DNA of 6,282 nt. Source: Oscillospiraceae bacterium (GTDB lineage: Bacteria > Bacillota > Clostridia > Oscillospirales > Ruminococcaceae). Location: contig CADBXQ010000111.1 in NCBI GenBank assembly GCA_902798675.1, positions 1 to 6,282 on the forward strand, read 5' to 3'. The position numbers were made by a program, and so were the translations under genes. Shown here piece after piece: positions 1-5,983 of this stretch. Position 1 is the stretch's first letter. Each line of letters starts with the position of its first letter. The notes beneath the pieces were generated by a model that was given only the letters and a program-made list of their open reading frames with translations, was not told where the DNA came from and ran no database searches.

Positions 1-1103
1 TTTATGCTGTCTCCTATTTCATTCTTCATTTTTTCTATATATGTAATATATTCATCTGTTATGTTATTAAATTGAGCATTTTCATCACTAGCACCAGTTG
101 AGTCATATACACTGATGGCATCTGTGCTGGGATATTGTTCTAAAGAGGTGTTGTTGAATGCGTTATATGAAGTTCCGGTTTCGCTAATCGAAATTGGCCT
201 GCCTGCAACCATAGTGTCTTCACGCTTTTTAACATTCAGAGTGACTGCGTTTGAAAGCGCCAAGACAAGGGCTATTCCAATAATGCCTATGCCTCCAGCC
301 AAAGAGGTCAAAAACGTCCGCCCCTTTTTTGTCATCAAATTGCTAAAAGACAATCCAATCGCCGTTATCATCGACATAGAAGTCTTTTTAAAGCCAGAAA
401 TCATTCCCCCGCTTGAAACTTCTGGCGACGAATCTGGCGCGCTGTCAGAGTGTATTTCGCCGTCGAGCATATTGATTATCCTTGAAGAATATTCCTCTGC
501 CAGATCTTTGTTATGTGTAACCATGATGACAAGTTTTTCCTTGGAAATTTCTTTGAGGATGTCCATAATTTGGACGCTGGTTTTGCTGTCGAGCGCTCCA
601 GTTGGCTCGTCCGCAAGGATTATTTCAGGATTGTTCACCAAAGCCCTCGCAATCGCAACCCTTTGCATCTGGCCTCCGGAAAGCTGAGCTGGCTTTTTGT
701 TTAGATGAGCCCCAAGCCCAACAGCCTCCAAAGCTTTTTTTGCCCGGCTTGTCCTTTGAGCCTTGGAAATTCCGGACAAAGTCAGCGCAACCTCAACATT
801 TTTTAAAATAGTTTGATGGGTTATTAAGTTATATCCCTGAAAAACAAAACCAATGCAATTGTTGCGGTATGCGTCCCAATCGGCAGATTTAAAAGACTTT
901 GTTGACTTGCCTTTAACAATCAAGTCGCCAGAATCATATTCATCCAAGCCTCCAATGACGTTCAAAAGCGTTGTTTTTCCGCATCCCGATGGCCCCAAAA
1001 TTGAAACCAAGCCGCTTTGCCCAAAGCCTAATGAAACCCCGTTTAAAGCGGTTATGTCCTCCCCGACATGATACACCTTTTTGACATTTTTTAGTTCTAA
1101 CAC
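1..1103 (-). CDS. ABC transporter, fused ATP-binding and FtsX-like permease protein (5' part, cut by window edge)
   Basis: This is a MacB/FtsX-superfamily exporter subunit with the ATPase and the permease in one chain. The 367 visible codons run off the left edge without a stop. The ATPase domain covers about residues 1-220: Walker A GPSGCGKTT at 37-45, Q-loop glutamine in VFQG near 89, signature LSGGQMQRVAIARAL at 141-155, Walker B IILADEP at 161-167, D-loop ALDS at 170-173 and switch histidine VTH at 195-197. All catalytic motifs are intact. A basic linker (SNLMTKKGRTFL, about 254-265) leads to the first transmembrane helix at about 265-285, followed by the start of an extracellular region. 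The GTG start is set by an in-frame TGA three codons upstream and a GGAG nine bases before it. It has its own promoter and is not co-transcribed with the DUF2207 gene. Fused proteins of this type in Bacillota are often linked to peptide-antibiotic resistance or export; the substrate cannot be inferred here. Confidence 0.93.
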   Translation of the reverse strand, partial: MLELKNVKKVYHVGEDITALNGVSLGFGQSGLVSILGPSGCGKTTLLNVIGGLDEYDSGDLIVKGKSTKSFKSADWDAYRNNCIGFVFQGYNLITHQTILKNVEVALTLSGISKAQRTSRAKKALEAVGLGAHLNKKPAQLSGGQMQRVAIARALVNNPEIILADEPTGALDSKTSVQIMDILKEISKEKLVIMVTHNKDLAEEYSSRIINMLDGEIHSDSAPDSSPEVSSGGMISGFKKTSMSMITAIGLSFSNLMTKKGRTFLTSLAGGIGIIGIALVLALSNAVTLNVKKREDTMVAGRPISISETGTSYNAFNNTSLEQYPSTDAISVYDSTGASDENAQFNNITDEYITYIEKMKNEIGDSI

Positions 1104-1169
1104 TTTTAATCACTCCAATCTGTAAAATCGTAAAAATTTTGCCATATATACATATATATATATACTGTA

Positions 1170-1199
1170 AATATATCATGGACGACATGTATTTGTCAA
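1170..1199 (-). promoter_or_regulatory. Sigma-A type promoter of the ABC transporter gene
   Basis: On the minus strand a perfect -35 TTGACA (1199-1194) is followed after 18 bases by TATATT (1175-1170). The GTG start lies about 60 bases beyond the expected transcription start. The leader begins with a run of alternating T and A (about 1143-1165), which would make the start region easy to melt. No convincing operator is visible. Confidence 0.65.
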
Positions 1200-1340
1200 G
1201 CGGCAATATGCAATTTGTGTTGTTTATTTTTATATACAGCCTATAATTTTCTACTCAGTCTCAAATTTAATATATTCAATTGTTTTATTGGCAAAAATTT
1301 GTATATTTGCACAAAATTGTCATATGTTTTTTTGACATTT

Positions 1341-1388
1341 TTGTATAAAACAACAAAAAAATGACAACCTGCTAAAGCAAATCGCCAT
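1341..1388 (-). terminator. Intrinsic terminator of the lemA-DUF2207 operon
   Basis: On the minus strand ATGGCGATTTGC (1388-1377), loop TTTA, and GCAGGTTGTCAT (1372-1361) form an uninterrupted 12-bp RNA stem with four G-U pairs. It is followed directly by six T and then further T-rich sequence (to about 1341). It lies about 30 bases after the DUF2207 stop. On the plus strand the four G-U pairs become A-C mismatches, so the hairpin works only in minus-strand transcripts and terminates only that operon. Confidence 0.8.
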
Positions 1389-1417
1389 CATTTCTCTAAA
1401 ATATATATTTCATACTA

Positions 1418-3211
1418 TCACCAAGCGCCTCGACTGCCGCCCCCATAACCTCCGCCGCCAACAGCACCGCCGGATCCATCCGAACCGCTCCCCCAACTCG
1501 AAGTTGAAGATGAAGTTGAACTGCTTTGAGACTTGGTTTCTAATGCGTGGTTTGATATGCTCCAAAACATTCTATCCAGATAGTAAACATCAAAAGCGTC
1601 GCCTCCGTCATACCACTGGGGCTTTTCAATTGCAATTGACTCAAATTTTTTAATCCATTTGTCGGAAATGTCCAAAACATAGGTATATGGGAGTATATTG
1701 TAGAAATATTCCGGATCGTCCATCACCAAAGCTTCCAATTTTTCTTTTTCAGCAGTTAGCAAAAAGTTTCGAAAGCCTCTAATTCTCCCCGTGATCTCAT
1801 GACCATACTTAGTGTGTGGAGGCAGAGAGCACGCAAAAGCAACCGTCACGGTCGCGCACACAAGCCCAACGCAATTGAGGAGCAAATATGTTGCGTCAGA
1901 AACCAAAACATAAGCCGAAACAGCAAATGGCAAAACAGCAAACAACAACGATTTAGCCGGCATTTTTTTAATAAACCTGGGCAAAAAATGAATACAAACA
2001 AATATCAAAACAGCGAGGACAATCCCAACCCAATTAATCCCATTAACCTCACGCGAAACAAAAACAACAATTAAAGGAAGCGCCACGCCCACCAGCAACG
2101 ACGAAAAAGCACTTTGTTCACCACCTGACGAACTGACATGAGCGCGAATTAAAGCATACACGACCGTCAAAACAACAGCTATAACGCAATATCCGGCCGT
2201 TTTGTCCATATATTGAAGTCCCGCTTCCATAACCACGTTGACGTCAAGCCAATCAAAAACTGTCGCCAAAGCGGTTAAAGCTGAAATCAAAAGCACGCCG
2301 AAAAAAGCAAAATTCCAAGCGGACAGGACAGGCTTTAAAAATATCTTAAATTTGTTGCCGGCGGGACTCACAACCTTTTCCCGAATTAAATCCACTGTTC
2401 TATAGAAATTATTATATAAATCTTCATATGAAACCTCATTTTTCCAAGACCCAAACAAGCCTTCAAAAAACAGCCTCTCAGCCTCGTTGTCTCCGTCATA
2501 ATCTTTAACTTTGGTTATCACAAAATCTTTCGCGTCCTCAGCCTGGCTTGATATTTTAACATATCCCTTATTCGCAAGATATACAAGCAGAGACATCACA
2601 TTAGACGAATCTATCGCGCCGTTTTTATATATATATGCAACATCAACACTGTTCAAATCGTCTGGAGGATAAAACTCAACAGGCTCAACCAACGGCCCAA
2701 AATCTTCAGCCTTTTTCTTGACAGCAAAAAGCCTCAACAAAACAACAAACATCACCAAAACCGCCAAAGCTCCAACAACGATCTGACAAACAAAGGCGCC
2801 GCCATAATTCCTGGAAAAATATCCTTTCGGCAGCTCACACCTCACCGTCAGCCTATCTCCAGCCGCCAAAATTCCATCATAACTTCCTGTTATTTTTGTT
2901 TCATCAACGCTGAATCTAACCTTGTCCATCCCGCCAATCGATCCCTTTGGAGCCGCAACAAAGCCAAGCTTGGAGGCGTCAAAATCTTTGGGCAAAACGA
3001 TTGAGAACGTCACATTTTGGTATGGCGCATCGTGATCACAGACGAGATCATAATAAATTTGATCCGCATCCGTCAGCCTATCCCTGCCCAAATCATATTT
3101 ATACTTTAAAACATAGTCCTTCTTTCCTTTAACACTTTTTAGAGGATCACCAATCTTTATAACACAGTTTCCATCCTCCCTCAGCATTTGATACTGATCA
3201 CTAGCGCTCAC
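1418..3211 (-). CDS. DUF2207 family membrane protein, LemA partner (5' end damaged)
   Basis: DUF2207 proteins are membrane proteins with a signal peptide, an extracellular beta-rich domain, a membrane helix, a cytoplasmic helical domain, a helix bundle and a Gly/Ser tail. Counting from the GTG at 3211 (597 residues), the rest of the extracellular domain is at 1-135 and the first helix at about 139-163. The family motif YPPDDLNSVDVAYI, with LANKGYV in a winged-helix-like segment, lies at about 181-220. Membrane helices follow at about 298-319, 341-357, 369-387, 393-410, 421-438 and 441-461, then the conserved GRIRGFRNFLLTAEKEKLE...DPEYFYNILPY...VSDKW-type block at about 475-520 (here DISDKW). 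The tail at 560-597 is Ser-rich then Gly-rich and ends in W. The GTG is only the first usable start: recognisable domain sequence continues upstream in frame to 3451 without any ATG, GTG or TTG. A weak AGGG precedes the GTG. The family's function is not established. Family identity is secure; whether this copy makes a functional protein is doubtful. Confidence 0.85.
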   Translation of the reverse strand: MSASDQYQMLREDGNCVIKIGDPLKSVKGKKDYVLKYKYDLGRDRLTDADQIYYDLVCDHDAPYQNVTFSIVLPKDFDASKLGFVAAPKGSIGGMDKVRFSVDETKITGSYDGILAAGDRLTVRCELPKGYFSRNYGGAFVCQIVVGALAVLVMFVVLLRLFAVKKKAEDFGPLVEPVEFYPPDDLNSVDVAYIYKNGAIDSSNVMSLLVYLANKGYVKISSQAEDAKDFVITKVKDYDGDNEAERLFFEGLFGSWKNEVSYEDLYNNFYRTVDLIREKVVSPAGNKFKIFLKPVLSAWNFAFFGVLLISALTALATVFDWLDVNVVMEAGLQYMDKTAGYCVIAVVLTVVYALIRAHVSSSGGEQSAFSSLLVGVALPLIVVFVSREVNGINWVGIVLAVLIFVCIHFLPRFIKKMPAKSLLFAVLPFAVSAYVLVSDATYLLLNCVGLVCATVTVAFACSLPPHTKYGHEITGRIRGFRNFLLTAEKEKLEALVMDDPEYFYNILPYTYVLDISDKWIKKFESIAIEKPQWYDGGDAFDVYYLDRMFWSISNHALETKSQSSSTSSSTSSWGSGSDGSGGAVGGGGYGGGSRGAW

Positions 3212-3451
3212 ATCATAAACCCTAGCATTATATTTAACGCTGGAACCGTCTGGCTTTAAAAATTCGCCGGTAAGCGGAATAATTGCCGACCAACCATGCC
3301 GCGATTCATTGAAATATACGCTATATTTCTCAACAACGTCAACAATATTGTTCTCGTTATAGGTTATGTCTATGTTGCAATTTTTAACAACATACGCATC
3401 AGAAGAACCTGATTTGGCGTTTTGGGAGCCATTTTCAGCGCCCCACCCCCT
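3212..3451 (-). pseudogene. Start-less N-terminal part of the DUF2207 domain
   Basis: These 80 codons are in frame with the DUF2207 ORF, between an in-frame TGA (3452-3454) and the GTG at 3211. They read as true family sequence: a short Ser/Gly/Asn-rich stretch, then AYVVKNCNIDITYNENN and VVEKYSVYFNESRHGW followed by SAIIPLTGEF. This matches the family pattern of a V-E-x-Y strand, then H-G and an I-P-L turn. There is no ATG, GTG or TTG codon in the segment, and the signal peptide expected just before AYVV is absent. A strong Shine-Dalgarno-like sequence (AAGGGGGTG, minus strand, near 3452-3444) still stands where the gene should start, followed by an ATG at 3432 in another frame. The simplest reading is a small deletion that removed the start and signal peptide. 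Confidence 0.7.
3370..3432 (-). CDS. 20-codon ORF behind the strong RBS at the DUF2207 5' end (doubtful)
   Basis: An ATG at 3432 sits about 11 bases after a purine-rich AAGGGGGTG, the best translation start between lemA and the DUF2207 body. It encodes a 20-residue peptide starting MAPKTPNQVLL and ending LLKIAT, then TAG at 3372-3370. It lies in the +1 frame relative to the DUF2207 reading frame. It has no signal-peptide character and resembles no family I know. It is more likely the accidental product of a disrupted start region than a real gene, although ribosomes probably do start here. Confidence 0.2.
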   Translation of the reverse strand: MAPKTPNQVLLMRMLLKIAT

Positions 3452-3470
3452 TCAAATGCTTTAAACCATT

Positions 3471-4025
3471 CTAAAATTTAACCTGAACATTCTCCCTTTC
3501 AGCAGCGCTGGTTTCAAACATGGCAACAGACCTGCGGCCAAACATCCCTGCAAAGAGATTGTTTGGAAAAACTTCAACTTTATCATTAAACATTTTAACA
3601 ACAGCATTATAATATTTCCTGGAATTTGCAATATCTTCTTCAATTTTTGACAATTGCCCACTCAAATCCATAAAATTTTGATTGGCTTTCAGGTCGGGAT
3701 AGCTCTCAGCCAAAGCCATAATGCGCGAAATTCCCCTGGACAAGCCCGCATTAGTTTCTATTTTTTCTTCATCTGTCATCGAATCATACGCGCCATTTCG
3801 AAGCTTGATGACGTCTTCAAGCGTCCCTTTTTCATGCTTTGCATAACCCTTAACAGTCTCAACCAAGTTTGGAATCAAGTCCCACCGCTTTTTTAAATAA
3901 ACATCCATAGTCGCAAAAGCTTCCTTGACTCGGTTGTTGAGCCGAACCAAACCATTATATAAAGTAAGAATATATATCAAAATCAAAACAACTACCGCCA
4001 AAATCCCTAAAAACACATATAACAT
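3471..4025 (-). CDS. lemA: LemA family protein
   Basis: LemA proteins are small membrane-anchored proteins with an N-terminal helix and a long cytoplasmic or juxtamembrane coiled bundle; their molecular role is not settled. This one has 184 residues, the usual length. A membrane helix covers about residues 2-22 (LYVFLGILAVVVLILIYIL). It is followed by the family block NNRVKEAFATMDVYLKKRWDLIPNLV, then VKGYAKHEK, the ALAESYPDLKANQNFMDL motif, and IEEDIANSRKYYNAVVKMFN. The C-terminus has FPNNLFAGMFG and ends in VQVKF, as in complete family members. I choose the ATG at 4025: GGAAGGGG (4045-4038) lies 12 bases upstream. The in-frame TTG at 4037 directly abuts that site, too close for initiation. 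The strong promoter at 4082-4110 lies just upstream. The DUF2207 gene follows after about 20 bases, the classical lemA-DUF2207 pairing, so the two probably form one operon. Confidence 0.92.
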   Translation of the reverse strand: MLYVFLGILAVVVLILIYILTLYNGLVRLNNRVKEAFATMDVYLKKRWDLIPNLVETVKGYAKHEKGTLEDVIKLRNGAYDSMTDEEKIETNAGLSRGISRIMALAESYPDLKANQNFMDLSGQLSKIEEDIANSRKYYNAVVKMFNDKVEVFPNNLFAGMFGRRSVAMFETSAAERENVQVKF

Positions 4026-4081
4026 AACAAAAAACAACCCCTTCCAAACTTGCCACCCAACGACAACTCACATCAGGTAAC

Positions 4082-4110
4082 ATTATATCAAATTCAATCA
4101 CACTTGTCAA
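4082..4110 (-). promoter_or_regulatory. Consensus sigma-A promoter of the lemA-DUF2207 operon
   Basis: On the minus strand a perfect TTGACA (4110-4105), a spacer of 17 bases and a perfect TATAAT (4087-4082) lie about 57 bases before the lemA ATG. All twelve box positions match consensus with optimal spacing, so strong, possibly constitutive, transcription is expected. No operator-like palindrome overlaps it. Confidence 0.88.
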
Positions 4111-4120
4111 TAATAAAATT

Positions 4121-4152
4121 AAAAAAATCCAATAAAAATTTTTAACTTTTGG
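4121..4152 (-). terminator. Weak A/T-rich terminator overlapping the stop of the SGNH gene
   Basis: On the minus strand CCAA...TTGG arms (4152-4149 and 4132-4129) enclose the stop codon and an AAAAATTTTT core, followed by a seven-T run (4127-4121). The stem is imperfect and low in G/C, so it may end transcription only partly. Its position directly before the lemA promoter fits a boundary between two transcription units. Confidence 0.4.
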
Positions 4153-5434
4153 AAAAAGCTTCATTTATTGCCTTGGATATTGTCTCAACAAAGAGATCTA
4201 TCGCGGCTTGATTTCCGCCAATATGTGTTTTATCTGAACCTAATAAATCTGAATGCCACGATATATTTTCCGCCCAGTCAGCAATAGTGATAGGCGTGTT
4301 GCTTTCTTTTAGCTCTTTCAAATATTGAGTGGTTTTATATGATTTCCACGATTCATTCCAATATCCATCATATGGAGTGACAAATATCAGTCTGTAACTA
4401 TTCGAAAATTCCTCAATGATTTGATCAATAATAGACTTCCAATTTTCACATCCATTAGTTCCCAGCGCTATCACAACATATTCACCTAATATATTTGAAT
4501 CCTGCATATTTTTTATTAAATCATAGCCATCCGCAATTGAGCGATTTCCCTTTGCGTCAATATGTGAATTTTCAAATGTTTCTTTCAGTTTTTTTCGCGC
4601 ACCCAAGGTTACAGAATCGCCAATCACTGTTATTTTTGTTTTTTCATTTCCGACATTAGATAATTTTTGACTATTTTGAATATTTTCAACTTCTTGCACT
4701 TTATCAAAACCTATGTCTGGATCATCCCATCCTTGCTTTAAATTTTCTATTTTATCTATGTTTTGAAGCACATTGCCAACCATTTGCTCCTTTTCTAATT
4801 CTGAAATATCCGACTTGTTGATTAAAATATTAGCATTAATAAATAAACAAATGAAACTAAAAAAACCAGTCACCACAATAATATATTTCCCCGATTTATT
4901 AAAAATTTTACTCTTTGTATGATAATCTCTGTAAAAAATAGGCTCAATATTATACGCAAACAAAACAGAAAAAGCATATGAAAAAATTATGGTTACTGTC
5001 GCTGAAATTAGGTTAGAATTGAAAATATTTGAAAAAATTATGAAAAAAGGCCAGTGAAATAAATATATCGGATATGATATAAATGCTATATGATCGATTA
5101 ATTTTGACTCTTTTCGGCTTTTATCCAAAACTTTGTCCAGCATCCTTAACAAAAAAATCAAGACAGCAGACAGCAAAGATATTGTTAAAAATCCATATTC
5201 ATATGTTAATTTATTATCAAAATTTGCTTTATGACAAATAAAAATGATTGCAGTCACAATTATAGAGATAAAAATCGTGATATAAATTTTGAGCGGCCTT
5301 ATTTTATTTTTTAACCAATTATTTTTCGAATAATATGTAAAATCTCCAAATAATTCTCCATTTTTAAATTTTCCAGAATATATAGATCCATCATTTAACT
5401 TAATTATTCCATTATTTTGAAACTTTCCATGCAA
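4142..5434 (-). CDS. MORN-repeat / acyltransferase-3 (C-terminal half) / SGNH O-acetyltransferase-like protein
   Basis: The C-terminal half resembles OatA-type enzymes, which O-acetylate cell-wall polymers. A membrane acyltransferase-3 domain passes acetyl groups across the membrane and an extracellular SGNH domain transfers them. Counting from the TTG at 5434, residues 1-35 carry MORN-like repeats (GSIYSGKFKNGELFG). Membrane helices lie at about 48-67, 81-98, 119-137, 143-162 and 183-203, including the family motif ISYPIYLFHWPF at 119-130. A charged linker at 207-265 leads to the SGNH domain at 267-427, with GDSV (Ser274), GTNG at 325-328, IADW at 384-387 and DKTH (Asp401, His404), so the triad looks complete. 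The first half of the acyltransferase domain, which carries the catalytic histidine near its first helix in this family, is absent. The frame is open upstream to a TAA at 5477-5479, beyond which a membrane leader lies in the same frame. The TTG has only a weak GGCGAG before it, so the true start is uncertain. The gene may be a chimera or a decaying copy; composition is visibly richer in A/T than lemA. Confidence 0.8.
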   Translation of the reverse strand: MHGKFQNNGIIKLNDGSIYSGKFKNGELFGDFTYYSKNNWLKNKIRPLKIYITIFISIIVTAIIFICHKANFDNKLTYEYGFLTISLLSAVLIFLLRMLDKVLDKSRKESKLIDHIAFISYPIYLFHWPFFIIFSNIFNSNLISATVTIIFSYAFSVLFAYNIEPIFYRDYHTKSKIFNKSGKYIIVVTGFFSFICLFINANILINKSDISELEKEQMVGNVLQNIDKIENLKQGWDDPDIGFDKVQEVENIQNSQKLSNVGNEKTKITVIGDSVTLGARKKLKETFENSHIDAKGNRSIADGYDLIKNMQDSNILGEYVVIALGTNGCENWKSIIDQIIEEFSNSYRLIFVTPYDGYWNESWKSYKTTQYLKELKESNTPITIADWAENISWHSDLLGSDKTHIGGNQAAIDLFVETISKAINEAFSKS

Positions 5435-5476
5435 AAGCTCGCCAGTATATAAAAATTCGCCTAGGTTATAATTTTT
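5435..5476 (-). other. Open bridge between the TAA and the first usable start of the MORN-SGNH ORF
   Basis: Fourteen in-frame codons (reading KNYNLGEFLYTGEL) link the nonsense codon to the TTG at 5434. GEFLYTGEL has the MORN pattern of an aromatic residue then T-G-E. The protein sequence therefore begins upstream of the annotated start, supporting one original reading frame from 5593 to 4142. Confidence 0.5.
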
Positions 5477-5593
5477 TTAAGTTACACTTTTCAAAAAACA
5501 AATGTCAAAAACGCCCAGAGAATACATACCACATAAACTAATAATAATCACAAATAAAACAAATATACACAAATTTTTTAATTTAGTCATCAT
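5477..5593 (-). pseudogene. Membrane leader segment cut off by an in-frame TAA from the MORN-SGNH ORF
   Basis: An ATG at 5593 has the best ribosome binding site of the locus: GGAGG (5603-5599), five bases upstream. It encodes 38 residues with a basic start (MMTKLKN) and one hydrophobic helix at about 8-29 (CIFVLFVIIISLCGMYSLGV), then TAA at 5479-5477. The segment is in exactly the same frame as the MORN-acyltransferase-SGNH ORF. The codons after the stop (KNYNLGEFLYTGELL) read straight into the MORN repeats. A membrane leader followed by MORN repeats is a common bacterial arrangement, so this is probably the real N-terminus of the downstream protein, separated by one nonsense codon. Alternatives are a 38-residue stand-alone membrane peptide, a sequencing error next to the A7 run, or stop-codon readthrough. 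Confidence 0.5.
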
Positions 5594-5598
5594 AATAT

Positions 5599-5603
5599 CC
5601 TCC
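5599..5603 (-). promoter_or_regulatory. Strong ribosome binding site of the membrane leader
   Basis: A perfect GGAGG lies five bases before the ATG at 5593. It makes the ATG at 5593, not the internal TTG at 5434, the natural start for this gene. A possible -10 TATAAT lies at 5618-5613 but no matching -35 is visible, and the spacing to the start is very short for a normal leader. Confidence 0.65.
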
Positions 5604-5983
5604 ATCTTAAAAATTATAATAAATTTATAAAATTAAAAGTATATTAAATTTTTATCTATAATTATTTGTATATTATCAAAATTTGAAATTCAAAGCAAAA
5701 TTATCTAACCTATCATTAATAATATTTTCATCTCTATTATTTTGCTGTTTTTTAACATTGATACTATAAATAATATTACTGTCATATAAACGCCGCATAA
5801 CAGATAGTGAAACTTAAAAGTTTACAAAATGTTAACAAATATCCACAAATAATATGCTACACTTTAAGGAATCCTAACAAATATTTAGACAAAAATCACG
5901 ACTATTATTATATATGATAGTTGTTAGAAAAATATTGGATCAAAAATTAAATTTAATTATATGCTCAAGGAGTGATATATTTT
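5604..5983. other. A/T-rich divergent intergenic region
   Basis: These 380 bases separate two divergent genes. The right part holds a plausible plus-strand promoter (5886-5914) and the RBS of the S66-like gene. Short palindromes are present: arms AAACTT/AAGTTT at 5810-5823 and TGTTAACA at 5829-5836. They could be operators or chance in such A/T-rich DNA. A 40-codon minus-strand frame (5676-5798) has no RBS and is not called. I see no RNA gene. Confidence 0.55.
5886..5914 (+). promoter_or_regulatory. Probable promoter of the S66-like gene, with a palindrome over the -10 box
   Basis: TAGACA (5886-5891, five of six -35 positions) and TATATA (5909-5914) are separated by 17 bases, about 70 bases before the ATG. 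The -10 box lies inside a near-perfect 21-bp palindrome (5901-5921, ACTAT...ATAGT), which is a candidate repressor site. The A/T-rich background weakens the call. Confidence 0.45.

Larger units (their letters stand above)
1104..1417. other. Intergenic region between the ABC gene and the DUF2207 gene
   Basis: This gap holds the promoter and leader of the ABC gene (1104-1199) and the terminator of the upstream operon (1341-1388), both on the minus strand. The middle part, about 1200-1340, is very A/T-rich. It has no open frame of note, no tRNA-like fold and no repeat family that I can recognise. Confidence 0.6.

Noticed and set aside
115..1071. Several plus-strand open frames of 60-190 codons (115-687, 513-704, 602-811, 853-1071)
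   Set aside because: They are antisense to the ABC ATPase-permease, whose motifs are unmistakable on the minus strand; none has an RBS or recognisable protein sequence.
1143..1165. TA-rich run as a repeat element or CRISPR-like structure
   Set aside because: It is a simple dinucleotide run without spacers or a repeated unit longer than two bases.
1177..1189. CATG-N5-CATG between the -35 and -10 boxes of the ABC promoter as an operator
   Set aside because: CATG is itself palindromic and the symmetry does not extend beyond it on either side, so there is no convincing dyad.
940..1206. Minus-strand 88-codon frame overlapping the ABC start
   Set aside because: It runs through the promoter and the Walker A coding region in another frame, so it is a shadow of the real gene.
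1799..3132. Plus-strand frames at 1799-2074 and 2947-3132
   Set aside because: Antisense to the DUF2207 coding sequence, with no RBS and unnatural composition.
3420..3426. CCCAAAA on the minus strand as a slippery site joining the ATG 3432 frame to the DUF2207 frame
   Set aside because: The codon phase is wrong for a -1 slippery heptamer in the ATG frame, and the joined product would still lack a signal peptide.
4035..4037. TTG start for LemA giving four extra residues
   Set aside because: The TTG directly abuts the Shine-Dalgarno sequence, leaving no spacer; the ATG at 4025 fits better.
3461..4164. Frames at 3461-3661 (minus), 3654-3896 (plus) and 3955-4164 (minus)
   Set aside because: All overlap lemA or its consensus promoter in other frames; LemA family conservation decides the reading frame.
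5676..5798. Minus-strand 40-codon frame starting MRRLYDSN in the intergenic region
   Set aside because: It has a plausible amino-acid mix and an ATG, but no RBS, no recognisable family and lies in very A/T-rich DNA. I could not support it as a gene.
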